Shown here: piece by piece, positions 1 through 7,798 of the stretch
Layout: each line of letters opens with the position of its first letter
Numbering within the stretch: the stretch's first letter is position 1
Assembly: GCA_023251135.1 (NCBI GenBank)
Contig: JAHEZJ010000003.1
Location: 62,001-126,000, forward strand
Reading direction: 5' to 3'
Source: Flavobacterium sp.
GTDB lineage: Bacteria > Bacteroidota > Bacteroidia > Flavobacteriales > Flavobacteriaceae
DNA length: 64,000 nucleotides
Made by a program: the position numbers and the translations under genes
Notes under the pieces: generated by a model
Told to the model about the DNA's origin: nothing
Database searches by the model: none
What the model saw: the letters and a program-made list of their open reading frames with translations, nothing else

Positions 1-723
1 GAGCAGTCTAAACGTTTAAACGATACCATGTCGTTTACTGTAATGAGTAAAAATGTATTGGATCAGCCTTATAAAGACCAATACTTAAATGTGTATCAAA
101 AAGGTGCTTTGATCGGGATGTGTATTGATATTATCATCAGAGAAAAAAGCAATGGCGAAAGAGGAATTCTGGATTTAATGCACAAATTAGCAAGCGAATA
201 CGGTGTTGAAAAACCATTTAACGATAACGAGCTTTTTGCTAAAGTAACTGAACTTACTTATCCAGAAGTTGGGGAGTTCCTTAACAAATATGTGGCTGGC
301 ACTACTCCTATTCCTTATGACTTTTATTTGGCTAAAATTGGTGTTACCAAAGCCTCTGAAAAAGTTCCGGGATCAATTTTCATCAAAGGACAGGCTCCTT
401 ACATTGGAGTTGACAAAGCGACTAAAGCAATAAACGTTCGTTCTAACATCGACCTAAATGTATTCTTCTCCAATTTGAATCTAAAAGGTGGTGATGTAAT
501 CCTTTCGGTAAACGATAAGACCTACAATTTAGACAATATTTATGATTTGATCGGGGAAAGTGAAAACTGGAAAGAAAATGATCCTATTACCGTTAAAATC
601 AAACGTGCAGGTGCTGAACAAACCATCAAAGGAACAGTGAAAGTACCATTTGAAGAAAAAGAAACTTTTAAAGCAACTGATGCTTCAAAAGAGAAACTTA
701 AAAATGCATGGTTAAAAGGTTAA
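1..723 (+). CDS. M61-family metallopeptidase, C-terminal part (5' end outside window)
   Basis: The frame is open from base 1, so the gene begins before the window; the ATG at 28 is internal. The visible 240 residues match the end of M61 (glycyl aminopeptidase-type) peptidases: the last helices of the catalytic region (motif YLNVYQKGALIGMCID), then a PDZ-like domain over roughly the last 100 residues (LNLKGGDVILSVNDKTYNL). The family's HExxH zinc site would lie upstream and cannot be seen. Enzymes of this family are usually exported. A strong terminator follows the stop codon. The family call rests on the C-terminal signature only. Confidence 0.75.
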   Translation, partial: EQSKRLNDTMSFTVMSKNVLDQPYKDQYLNVYQKGALIGMCIDIIIREKSNGERGILDLMHKLASEYGVEKPFNDNELFAKVTELTYPEVGEFLNKYVAGTTPIPYDFYLAKIGVTKASEKVPGSIFIKGQAPYIGVDKATKAINVRSNIDLNVFFSNLNLKGGDVILSVNDKTYNLDNIYDLIGESENWKENDPITVKIKRAGAEQTIKGTVKVPFEEKETFKATDASKEKLKNAWLKG

Positions 724-743
724 TCTCTTTTAATTCAAACAAT

Positions 744-777
744 AAAAAAAACCGACAAGTGATTGTCGGTTTTTTTT
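744..777 (+). terminator. Rho-independent terminator after the M61 peptidase gene
   Basis: Stem ACCGACAA / TTGTCGGT with a 4-base loop, preceded by an A run and followed by eight T. A nearly identical hairpin closes the repeat block at 1896-1927. Confidence 0.85.
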
Positions 778-788
778 ATTGATCATAC

Positions 789-923
789 TGTCATTCCAAT
801 GAACGAGGAATCTTCACAAGCAGTTCCACATAGTAATTACTTATTTCTATAGACTGATGAAGCTTTTTCAATTCAATGCATTGTGGAGTTACTTGTGGAG
901 ATTCCTCATTCTTCGGAATGACA
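789..923. repeat. 135-bp TIR element, empty copy 1
   Basis: Left terminal inverted repeat 789-817 starts TGTCATTCC and right terminal repeat 895-923 ends GGAATGACA; the arms are about 29 bp with few mismatches. The interior has no ORF. Copy 3 (1651-1785) has exactly the same length, and copy 2 (1031-1542) carries a GIY-YIG gene between the same ends. Confidence 0.8.
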
Positions 924-1030
924 ATAGTGGCGTAAATACTTGCATAAAAAACGACAAATGATTGCCGTTTTCTTTTGATTCAAACACAAAAAAACCGGCA
1001 ATCACTTGTCGTTCTCTTTATTGATCATTT
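924..1030. repeat. Spacer repeat with inverted arms between TIR elements
   Basis: About 108 bp, repeated with changes at 1543-1650 and in part at 1786-1900. It contains inverted arms CGACAAATGATTGCCG and CGGCAATCACTTGTCG around an AT-rich centre, related to the terminator hairpin at 744-777. With the TIR element it forms a tandem unit of about 242 bp. Confidence 0.7.
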
Positions 1031-1542
1031 TGTCATTCCGAAGAATGAGGAATCTCCACAAGCAGCTCTACAACGCATAATTATCTAGCCATGTAAAGAA
1101 AGAAAAAACTTTCATTTTTATAATGAAAAATCAATTAAAACTATTACTTTAGTTTTATGAAATACGCAGACGGATATCATACATACTATATTTATATCAT
1201 AACAAATAAATCAAGAACTGTCTTTTATACCGGCGTAACCAACAACTTGAGAGTACGTTTGAATCAGCACAAAGAAAATTGTATAACAGGTAAAAAAACT
1301 TTTGCATCAAGATATAAGGTAGAATTTTTACTCTACTATGAAAAATTTACCTGGATCCAGGAAGCCATACGTCGAGAGAAAGAAATCAAAGGCTGGCGAA
1401 GAGAAAAGAAAATTGCACTGATTAAAACCATTAATCCGGATTTAGATTTTTTGGATTACTTATTTATGTAGAATGGTGAAGGCTTTACAATTCAATGCAT
1501 TGCGGAGTTACTCGTGGAGATTCCTCATTCTTCGGAATGCCA
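1031..1542 (+). mobile_element. Putative TIR-bounded element carrying a GIY-YIG nuclease gene
   Basis: The left end 1031-1059 (TGTCATTCCGAAGAATGAGG...) and right end 1514-1542 (one mismatch at the tip, GCCA for GACA) are inverted repeats of about 29 bp enclosing one gene. The same ends bound two 135-bp gene-less copies on either side. The arrangement resembles an autonomous element with MITE-like derivatives, or REP sequences around a RAYT gene. The sequence shows the TIRs and the gene; mobility is inference. Simple tandem duplication with one insertion is the alternative. Confidence 0.5.
1157..1471 (+). CDS. GIY-YIG domain endonuclease (small, UvrC-N-like)
   Basis: A 104-residue protein that is essentially one GIY-YIG domain: YIYIITN (residues 11-17), then FYTGVTNNLRVRLNQHK (23-39) with the conserved arginine, a later EAIRREKEIKGW helix carrying the family's acidic residue, and an INPDLDFL tail typical of the small stand-alone members. 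Such proteins are predicted single-domain nucleases of unknown physiological role. The gene lies inside a TIR-bounded repeat unit with non-coding copies on both sides, which suggests it acts on or moves the repeat. The stop lies just before the right-half repeat sequence resumes. Confidence 0.85.
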   Translation: MKYADGYHTYYIYIITNKSRTVFYTGVTNNLRVRLNQHKENCITGKKTFASRYKVEFLLYYEKFTWIQEAIRREKEIKGWRREKKIALIKTINPDLDFLDYLFM

Positions 1543-1650
1543 ATAGTGGAGTAAATACTTGCATAAAAAACGACAAATGATTGCCGTTTTCTTTTAATTC
1601 AAACACAAAAAAAACGGCAAGTGATTGCCGGTTTTTTTTATTAATTATAC
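1543..1650. repeat. Spacer repeat, second copy
   Basis: Homologous to 924-1030: it again has a CGACAAATGATTGCCG arm, an AT-rich centre and a GGCAAGTGATTGCC hairpin followed by T residues. It separates the GIY-YIG element from the third TIR element. Confidence 0.65.
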
Positions 1651-1785
1651 TGTTATTCCAAAGAATGAGGAATCTTCACAAGCAGTTCCACATAGTAATT
1701 AGTTATTTCTATAGACTGATAAAGGCTTTACAATTCAATGCATTGCGGAGTTACTCGTGGAGATTCCTCATTCTTCGGAATGACA
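1651..1785. repeat. 135-bp TIR element, empty copy 2
   Basis: Left arm 1651-1679 (TGTTATTCCAAAGAATGAGG, slightly decayed) and right arm 1757-1785 (ending GGAATGACA). Same length and interior as 789-923. No coding potential; the short ORF running through it is an accident of the repeat. Confidence 0.8.
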
Positions 1786-2023
1786 ATAGTGGCGTAAATA
1801 CTTGCATAAAAAACGACAAATGATTGCCGTTTTCTTTTAATTCAAATAATAAAAAAACCGACAAGTGATTGCCATTTTCTTTTAATTCAAACAATAAAAA
1901 ACCGACAATTACTTGTCGGTTTTTTTATAACTATTATTATCAGACTAAGTAGTAACACCGTTTAGCTTGTAGGACTTCGTCTTCGCTCAGTCTGACAATG
2001 CATGTTCGTGCTTTAGCCTTTAA
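1786..2023. other. Gene-free: partial spacer repeats, terminator, repeat fragment
   Basis: Holds one and a half degenerate copies of the spacer repeat, the hairpin terminator at 1896-1927, and at about 1966-1992 the fragment CTTCGCTCAGTCTGACA, which matches one arm of the inverted repeat at 2563-2630. No ORF is supported. Confidence 0.6.
1896..1927 (+). terminator. Terminator hairpin, duplicate of 744-777
   Basis: Stem ACCGACAA / TTGTCGGT, 4-base loop, A run before and T run after. It could work on both strands and so also serve the minus-strand gene ending at 2024. Confidence 0.7.
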
Positions 2024-2470
2024 CTACTTCTTCTTCACCGGAAACTTCCAGTCAAATTCGTCTTTATCGTTGATGATTGCGCCAATTTCAAACTTCACTA
2101 CCTCGTCAAATTCTGTTTGAAGAATAAACCAATTGTCTTCATTGAAGTAATTTTCAAAAGTATCAAAAGTCTCCTGATTGTATTTTGTAATTCCTTTTGT
2201 TGCCAAATCTTTCTTGACATCAGCAATTTTTCTTCCGATTAATTTGAAACCAAAAACATCCAAATCGTTGCTTGATGCTACTAAATAACCTAATTTCAGG
2301 TCTTCTTCCTGATAAAACGTCAATCTGATTTTTTGTGCATTGTATACAAAAATCACATTATCATCTTCGTCTTTATAATTTTTATCAGGCTTTCCTAAAG
2401 CAGCTGTAACATCATTCTGCTTCATTCCGAAAAGCAATTTATCAATTCCTGATTTTAGATTTACTTTCAT
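2024..2470 (-). CDS. Hypothetical protein, 148 aa
   Basis: No signal peptide or membrane segment; probably cytosolic. The N-terminus LLFGMKQNDVTAALGKPD resembles the short 'G-x-n-DV-x-LGxP' entry seen in BamE/SmpA-like folds, but the rest is not recognised. The C-terminus is lysine-rich (FPVKKK). It stands alone, between the repeat block downstream and an inverted repeat plus the GH92 gene upstream. Conserved-looking codon use supports it as real, but no function can be given. Confidence 0.65.
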   Translation of the reverse strand: MKVNLKSGIDKLLFGMKQNDVTAALGKPDKNYKDEDDNVIFVYNAQKIRLTFYQEEDLKLGYLVASSNDLDVFGFKLIGRKIADVKKDLATKGITKYNQETFDTFENYFNEDNWFILQTEFDEVVKFEIGAIINDKDEFDWKFPVKKK

Positions 2471-2562
2471 ATTTACTTTTATTTAAAGTGCAAATTTCGT
2501 GAAGTTTCTTGTTGTTCCGCTATGAATTACACAAATTTTCTCAAATTTTAATATTACACATT

Positions 2563-2630
2563 GCCAGACTTAGCGAAGTCGAAGGAACTTCACCACAAAA
2601 AAGAGGGGCTTCGACTTCGCTCAGCCGGAC
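2563..2630. repeat. Palindromic intergenic repeat
   Basis: Inverted arms GCCAGACTTAGCGAAGTCGA(AG) at 2563-2584 and (CT)TCGACTTCGCTCAGCCGGAC at 2609-2630, with a spacer of about 24 bp. A single arm of the same family occurs near 1966-1992. It sits just past the 3' end of the GH92 gene and could act as a transcript 3' hairpin. Confidence 0.75.
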
Positions 2631-2640
2631 AAACATAAAA

Positions 2641-4968
2641 TTAATATTGTTTCTTATTCGGTTTGGCACTCATATAAAACGTGATTTTTCCACCGTTTAT
2701 CACCTCCGAATGCTTGAGAAAAGGCTTATCCAATTGTTTTCCGTTTAAAATCACTTTACTCACAAACACATTTTTATCGGATTGATTTACCGTTTCGACT
2801 TCAAATTTCTTTCCGTTCTCTAAATTAAAAATCGCCTTTTTCACCAATGGACTTCCCAATGCATACTCATCAGAACCCGGGGCGACTGGATAAAATCCTA
2901 AACTGCTAAAAATATACCAGGCACTCATTTGTCCAAAATCATCATTTCCTCCTAAACCATCGGCTCCGTTTCGGTACATTTTTTTCAGGATCATCCTGAT
3001 TTTGTCCTGAGCTTTCCATGGTGAATTCGTCCAATTGTACAAATAAACGACATGATGAGAAGGTTCGTTTCCGTGAACATAGTTCCCGATGATTCCGTCT
3101 CTTGTAATATCTTCTGTGTTTTCAAAATATTTGTCCGGTAAATGCATGTTAAACAAGGAGTCCAAACGAACTTTAAACTTCTCGTTCCCTCCCATCAATT
3201 TGATCATATCGGCGGGATCCTGTGGCACATACAAACTGTAATTCCATGAATTTCCTTCAATAAAACCCTGTCCGTGTGTATCCAGCGGATCAAATTCTTT
3301 CTTAAAAGTTCCGTCATTTAGCTTTGGACGCATAAACCCCGTCTTAACATCGTAAACATTTTTATAATTTTTAGATCTTTCGATAAACTCTTTATAAATT
3401 TCTCTCTTGCCTAACTTTTTTGCTGCCTGTGCAATCGCCCAGTCATCATAAGCATATTCCAGTGTTTTTGAAACCGAAGCACCGTTTTTGTCTTCAGGCA
3501 CATAACCTTTTGTCATATAATATTCCAATCCGTCATAATAAGGTACTTTTGCGGTGTTCACACAAGCCTGAAGTGCTTTTTCAGCATCAAAATTTGTATT
3601 CCCTTTTACAATTGCATCGGCAATTACTGAAACGGAATGATAGCCGATCATACACCAGTTTTCATTGGCATAATGCGACCAGATAGGCAACATCTTATGC
3701 ACACTTTGATCTGAATGTGCCAGCATAGAACTAATCATATCCGAGTTTCGACCCGGCTGTACTAAGTTGAATAACGGATGCAAAGCACGATAGGTGTCCC
3801 ACAACGAGTAACTGGTGTAATTTTTAAAGTTTTCGGCTTTATGAACGTTCGTATCCAAACCTTTGTAGTTCCCGTCTAAATCCATGTATTCCGTTGGTCC
3901 TAAAAAGGCGTGGTACATCGCGGTGTAAAAATTCACCAAATCTTCTTTCTGAATGGTTTCAATCTGAACTTTATTCAACTCGTTGTTCCAGATTTCCTGG
4001 CTTTGTTTTTTAACTTTTTCGAAATCCCAGCCCGGAATTTCTTTTTTCATATTTTCAAGGGCACCGGCAGAACTTACAGGTGATAAAGCCATTTTGATTT
4101 TGATTTTTTCGCCTTCTTCCGTGTTAAAATCAAAAAACAACTTTAAATTCTGACCTGCCATTTCGGGAAAGTTTTTCGTCTGGTCAAACCTACCCCAAAA
4201 ACCTCTGTACACACTTTTTTCTGATGCCGCCTGACCGTAGCTTTTAATAGGTTTACTAAAGCTCATCGCAAAATAAACCGTTCTGGTTCTAGCCCAGCCG
4301 TTTGTCTGGCGGTAACCCGTAATCAAAGTATCATTTTCTACACGAACAAAAGTCCATACATTTTTTTTATCATAATTGTAAATTCCGGAAGTCAGATCCA
4401 AAATCACATGAGCTTCATCCGACTTTGGAAAGGTGTACTGATGCATTCCTACACGTGTGGTGGCCGTTAGTTCGGCTTTGATTTTATGGTCTTCCAGTAG
4501 CACACTGTAATAGGCCGGCTCTGCTTTTTCGGTAGTATGAGAAAATGCCGATCGGTAACCCGATAATGGTTTTGAAGCCATACCCGGATTCAATTGTAAC
4601 TTTCCTGTTGTGGGCATAATTAAAAAGTCGCCTAAATCAGAATGTCCTGTCCCGCTAAAATGAGTGTGACTAAATCCTACGATTGTTTTATCTTCATATT
4701 GGTATCCCGCACAATATTTATAGACCTCTCCGTTGTATTTTCCGTTTGTACTGTAAGCTATAGTATCGGTTTCAGGACTCAACTGTACACTTCCAAACGG
4801 AACTGTTGCGCCGGGATAGGTATGTCCCATTTTGGCTGTCCCAATCATAGGATCAACGTACTGAATCAGATCTCGTTTTTCAGTTGTTTTTTTCTGAGCA
4901 TTTGCGCTACAACCAAATATTAAAAAGGATAATCCAAAAACAAAATTTTTACAATTTATTCTATTCAT
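2641..4968 (-). CDS. GH92 family alpha-mannosidase, lipoprotein
   Basis: A 775-residue glycoside hydrolase of family 92, Ca-dependent exo-alpha-mannosidases (mostly alpha-1,2) that trim mannans and N-glycans. The N-terminus has an SPII signal ending LIFGC (Cys at about residue 20), so it is a surface or periplasmic lipoprotein. Family marks are clear: FSHTHFSGTGHSDLGDF in the N-terminal beta-sandwich region, YTSYSLWDTYRALHPL, GNEPSHHVVYLYNWT and GNDDFGQMSAWYIFSSLGFY in the (alpha/alpha)6 catalytic domain. Length is normal for the family. No SusC/SusD pair is nearby, so it is not in a visible polysaccharide-utilisation locus. Confidence 0.93.
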   Translation of the reverse strand: MNRINCKNFVFGLSFLIFGCSANAQKKTTEKRDLIQYVDPMIGTAKMGHTYPGATVPFGSVQLSPETDTIAYSTNGKYNGEVYKYCAGYQYEDKTIVGFSHTHFSGTGHSDLGDFLIMPTTGKLQLNPGMASKPLSGYRSAFSHTTEKAEPAYYSVLLEDHKIKAELTATTRVGMHQYTFPKSDEAHVILDLTSGIYNYDKKNVWTFVRVENDTLITGYRQTNGWARTRTVYFAMSFSKPIKSYGQAASEKSVYRGFWGRFDQTKNFPEMAGQNLKLFFDFNTEEGEKIKIKMALSPVSSAGALENMKKEIPGWDFEKVKKQSQEIWNNELNKVQIETIQKEDLVNFYTAMYHAFLGPTEYMDLDGNYKGLDTNVHKAENFKNYTSYSLWDTYRALHPLFNLVQPGRNSDMISSMLAHSDQSVHKMLPIWSHYANENWCMIGYHSVSVIADAIVKGNTNFDAEKALQACVNTAKVPYYDGLEYYMTKGYVPEDKNGASVSKTLEYAYDDWAIAQAAKKLGKREIYKEFIERSKNYKNVYDVKTGFMRPKLNDGTFKKEFDPLDTHGQGFIEGNSWNYSLYVPQDPADMIKLMGGNEKFKVRLDSLFNMHLPDKYFENTEDITRDGIIGNYVHGNEPSHHVVYLYNWTNSPWKAQDKIRMILKKMYRNGADGLGGNDDFGQMSAWYIFSSLGFYPVAPGSDEYALGSPLVKKAIFNLENGKKFEVETVNQSDKNVFVSKVILNGKQLDKPFLKHSEVINGGKITFYMSAKPNKKQY

Positions 4969-5112
4969 TAGTTTTCTTTTAATGATTATTTTTTACTTAA
5001 AGCAGTATCTGGCATCTACTAAATCGATTTACCAATACTTTCAGATTTGAAAAATACAACAAAATATACTTTTTAAAAAATATAAAATGATTCGTTCTCA
5101 AAAGCTTTTAAA

Positions 5113-5120
5113 TATCTTTG
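5113..5120 (+). promoter_or_regulatory. Probable -7 box TATCTTTG
   Basis: Matches the Bacteroidota -7 consensus TAnnTTTG, 25 bases before the start codon at 5145. No clear TTG -33 element is seen. Confidence 0.5.
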
Positions 5121-5144
5121 ATTCTGTAAAATGTCATAACATAC

Positions 5145-5768
5145 ATGAAAAAATATATTTTATTGTGGATTCTTTTTTATAGCACATTCAGTTTTGCACA
5201 AAAAATAGAAAGCCACAGACTGACAAAAAAAGAAATCACTCAAAGAGAACTCAACAATCTTTCTGATTTTCCAATCTATAAAGCCTTCGAATGCTCCGAT
5301 AAAGGTGGTGTTTATGAGTTGCTATTCTGCGAAAACCAGAAAACAATCACCCAAAATGACACTTTAAATACAAAAATACAGGCCATTTATGTCCTTAATG
5401 ATCATGGAGGTTTTCTTGAAAAATGGAGAATCAATGATTTGCTGGAAGATTATGATCCCAAAGAAACAAATATCTGGTTCTGGACAAAATACAGCAGTAC
5501 TAAAGATCTTGATGGAGACGGATATATCGATCCGGTAATCGTTTACGGTACAAAAACAGAATACAATGAAATAAGACGTGTCAAAATTATTGCGGTATAC
5601 CAAAACAAAAAGTATGTGATTCGCGCCGTAGAATGTGATCTGGATTATTGCAGAAGTTTTAAAAAAGACAGCAATTGGAATTCTTTACCGCAAAAAATAA
5701 AAACGCATATTGATCAATTGGTTGTCAAACTTAGAAAAGAACAAAATTTAATTTTGAAAGACGGTTAG
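5145..5768 (+). CDS. Secreted hypothetical protein (possibly M949_RS01915-type)
   Basis: 207 residues with an N-terminal signal peptide ending SFAQ. The middle has an FG-GAP/EF-like stretch DLDGDGYIDPVIVYGT, with a conserved-looking tryptophan-rich segment (NIWFWTKYSS) before it. This pattern recalls the small exported family that databases name after a Riemerella surface-polysaccharide gene; that link is from memory and weak. Single gene with its own promoter, followed by a long repeat array. Function unknown. Confidence 0.7.
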   Translation: MKKYILLWILFYSTFSFAQKIESHRLTKKEITQRELNNLSDFPIYKAFECSDKGGVYELLFCENQKTITQNDTLNTKIQAIYVLNDHGGFLEKWRINDLLEDYDPKETNIWFWTKYSSTKDLDGDGYIDPVIVYGTKTEYNEIRRVKIIAVYQNKKYVIRAVECDLDYCRSFKKDSNWNSLPQKIKTHIDQLVVKLRKEQNLILKDG

Positions 5769-5829
5769 AAATTAAATGGCAATCCAAATTTTAAAATTCT
5801 AATGAATTGTGTTCTTAAATTCTGTTAAT

Positions 5830-6230
5830 AAAATGGGCCGAACCGGATGGTTCTTCTTTTCTTTCCATTCCGTTTTAACCGGATTAAAATCCGACCCTAC
5901 AATATGGGCCGAGGCTAACGCCTCTTTTTTAAAAGCTTACGCTTTATTTTTACCAAATTATACGTTTTGTAAAATGGGGTGAACCGATGGTTCTTCTTTT
6001 CCTTTCATTTCGTTTTAACCGGATTAAAATCCGACCCTACAATATGGGCCGAGGCTAACGCCTCTTTTTTAAAAGCTTACGCTTTATTTTTTTTACCAAA
6101 TTATACGTTTTGTAAAATGGGTCGAACCGATGGTTCTTCTTTTCCTTTCATTTCGTTTTGATCGAATTAAAATCCGACCCTACAATATGGGTCGAGGCTA
6201 GCGCCTCTTTTTTAAAAGCTTACGCTTTTT
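5830..6230. repeat. Tandem array of three hairpin-rich repeat units (about 142 bp)
   Basis: Units begin at 5830, 5971 and 6114. Each carries, in order: a GAACC-loop-GGTTC hairpin, an ATTAAAATCCG motif, CCTACAATATGGGYCGAGG, the stem GAGGCTARCGCCTC, and AAAGCTTACGCTTT. Units one and two are nearly identical; unit three runs into a copy of the end of the downstream GNAT gene. No credible ORF is present; the short one over unit 2 is chance. Confidence 0.85.
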
Positions 6231-6290
6231 TCTCTTACCTCATCAAAAAAATCTTTTCTTAGCGAGGTATCTTCATTTATTACAAAATTA
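6212..6290 (-). pseudogene. Remnant of a GNAT acetyltransferase 3' end
   Basis: Read on the minus strand this stretch encodes LRKDFFDEVREK, closely matching LRKEWFDEVREN near the end of the acetyltransferase at 6548-7153. The DNA match (6201-6263 against 6541-6603) includes the flanking hairpin repeat. Nothing else of the gene is present, so this is a duplicated tail and not a functional gene. Confidence 0.55.
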
Positions 6291-6451
6291 TATGTTCCGT
6301 TTAGGAGTTCCGTAGGAACGAAACATATTGTAGCAACGGATTTTAATCCGTTGTAAAATAATGCATCCCACCCAAGAGTTCCGTAGGAACGGCACATATT
6401 ATGACGACAGATTTTATTTTTGGCCAAATTACAAATCCACAATAGGTTTTT
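6291..6451. repeat. Hairpin cluster: GTTCC-GTA-GGAAC and CAACGGATTTTAATCCGTTG
   Basis: Triloop hairpins GTTCCGTAGGAAC at 6307-6319 and again near 6379-6391, with a 20-bp palindrome CAACGGATTTTAATCCGTTG at 6334-6353 between them. The same family recurs at 62335-62381. No gene is supported here. Confidence 0.7.
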
Positions 6452-6560
6452 AAAATGTACCGAACCAATGGTTCTTCTTTTCCTTCCATTGCGTTTTAAC
6501 CGGATTAAAATCCGGCCGCGCCATATGGGCCGAGGCTAGCGCCTCTTTTAAAGCTTACGC
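6452..6560. repeat. Fourth hairpin repeat unit, overlapping the GNAT stop codon
   Basis: Same order of motifs as the units at 5830-6230 (GAACC-AAT-GGTTC, ATTAAAATCCGG, GAGGCTAGCGCCTC, AAAGCTTACGCTTT). Its last palindrome overlaps the acetyltransferase gene and supplies its final codons and stop. Confidence 0.8.
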
Positions 6561-7153
6561 TTTAAATTTTCTCTTACCTCATCAAACCATTCCTTTCTTA
6601 AAATACTTAAAACGATGGAATCACGACGAACATCACTATTTGCGGTTGGCATATGACTTCTTAAAATACCTTCGACTTTACAGCCGATACTTTTCATCGC
6701 AGCAATACTGCGTTCGTTATTGTTATCGGCACGAAATTCTACTCGTTCCATACCAAGTGTTTCAAAGGCAAATTGTAGCAATAAAAATTTACAATGTTTG
6801 TTCAGTCCGGTACCTCTAAATGCCGATCCGTACCAGGTGAATCCTAACTGAAGTGTTTTATATTCCAGATTCATGTCGTAGAAACGGGTTGAACCTGCAT
6901 ATTTTTGAGTTTTTTTATCGAAAACTATAAACGGAAATTCTTTTTGATTTTCACGTGCTTTTATCGCCAGCTGAATGTATTGGATCAGATTTTCTTTTCC
7001 ATCTGCACCTACGAGTGAGTACTTCCAGGTTTCCGGTTCGTTGATCGAAATTTCCAATAAATTATCGACATCTGATTCTTGTAAAGGACGTAATAAAACG
7101 GAATCGTCTTCTAAAATTATAGTATCGGAGAAATTAAAATCGGATGTTGTCAT
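6548..7153 (-). CDS. GNAT family N-acetyltransferase (RimJ/RimL type)
   Basis: 201 residues, cytosolic. It transfers acetyl from acetyl-CoA, typically to protein N-termini or small amines; the substrate is unknown. Family marks: LLRPLQESDVDNLLEI near residue 20, IGFTW/LGFTWYGSAFRGTGLNKHCKFLLLQFAFE covering the acetyl-CoA loop, VEFRADNNNERSIAAMKSIGCKVEGILR in the C-terminal half. The C-terminal residues KRKL and the stop codon come from a hairpin repeat. It has no operon partner. Confidence 0.88.
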   Translation of the reverse strand: MTTSDFNFSDTIILEDDSVLLRPLQESDVDNLLEISINEPETWKYSLVGADGKENLIQYIQLAIKARENQKEFPFIVFDKKTQKYAGSTRFYDMNLEYKTLQLGFTWYGSAFRGTGLNKHCKFLLLQFAFETLGMERVEFRADNNNERSIAAMKSIGCKVEGILRSHMPTANSDVRRDSIVLSILRKEWFDEVRENLKRKL

Positions 7154-7254
7154 GGAATCTTTTTTTGTGATGTGCGGCTTGATTTTATGAAAAAGCTATT
7201 TAGAGAAGTGTATGAAGTTTTTCGAAGAAATTGTCCATCATAAAAATACTAAAT

Positions 7255-7611
7255 CTATTCACTCATTTCGTCATAACGCTCCGGAACTTGCGGATCGTAT
7301 AACGGACATTTGAATTCTTCCATCAAAGAGACCAGTTTGTTCATCGTTTTTCCTTCGGTTCCGTAACAATCAATTTTGATGCTTTGTGGTGTCGTAATGA
7401 CCTGAAAAGCCCCTTTTCCTCCGTTGTTTTTCCAACTGTTTTCGTCCACTCTCTCCCATTGAGAAAAAACCGAGTTGATTCGGTTTAAGATAACCTCAAC
7501 GGGAAGGCTCTCAAGACCTTCTACTTCTTCTTTTTCCACAAGGGCTTCATAAACTTCATGATGGTTTAAATAAACCTCTTCTAAATATCTCCAAAAAAGT
7601 AATTCGTACAT
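7255..7611 (-). CDS. Hypothetical protein, 118 aa
   Basis: Acidic, soluble, no signal peptide. Begins MYELLFWRYLEEVY and ends in a charged tail. A central strand-rich part (GAFQVITTPQSIKIDCYG) follows a helical half. Not recognised. Separate from purM by about 190 bases containing an AACCTTTGCAACTCAGAACC-type repeat. Confidence 0.6.
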   Translation of the reverse strand: MYELLFWRYLEEVYLNHHEVYEALVEKEEVEGLESLPVEVILNRINSVFSQWERVDENSWKNNGGKGAFQVITTPQSIKIDCYGTEGKTMNKLVSLMEEFKCPLYDPQVPERYDEMSE

Positions 7612-7798
7612 GATTTGATGTTTTTAGCCCCGATAGAAGTGAAAATCCTTTTGTGACGGGGTTCGGCACAAAAGATTATAACGAATAGCGGGATTAGCTT
7701 CTAAAAAAGCCAATGATTAATAAAAAAAGGTTCTGTGATAAACTCCAGCATAAAAACCTTTGCAACTCAGAACCTTTGTGTCTTTATTTCAAAAAATA
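7612..7798. repeat. Short inverted repeat between purM and the next gene
   Basis: AAAGGTTCTG near 7727 and CAGAACCTTTG near 7764 form inverted arms. The words (AACCTTTGCAACTCAGAACC) belong to the same degenerate repeat family seen at 40171-40255, 42019-42142 and 55771-56040. Confidence 0.45.

Noticed and set aside
1581..1823. 80-codon frame in the repeat block
   Set aside because: Built entirely of non-coding repeat sequence also present elsewhere without this frame.
744..1930. Repeat block that could be taken for a CRISPR array
   Set aside because: Units are about 240 bp with long inverted arms and no short identical repeats with unique spacers; no cas gene is near.
5979..6161. 60-codon frame in the hairpin array
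   Set aside because: Spans a repeat boundary so that the same peptide appears at both ends; an artefact of the tandem repeat.
6975..7190. 71-codon plus-strand frame
   Set aside because: Antisense to the GNAT gene.
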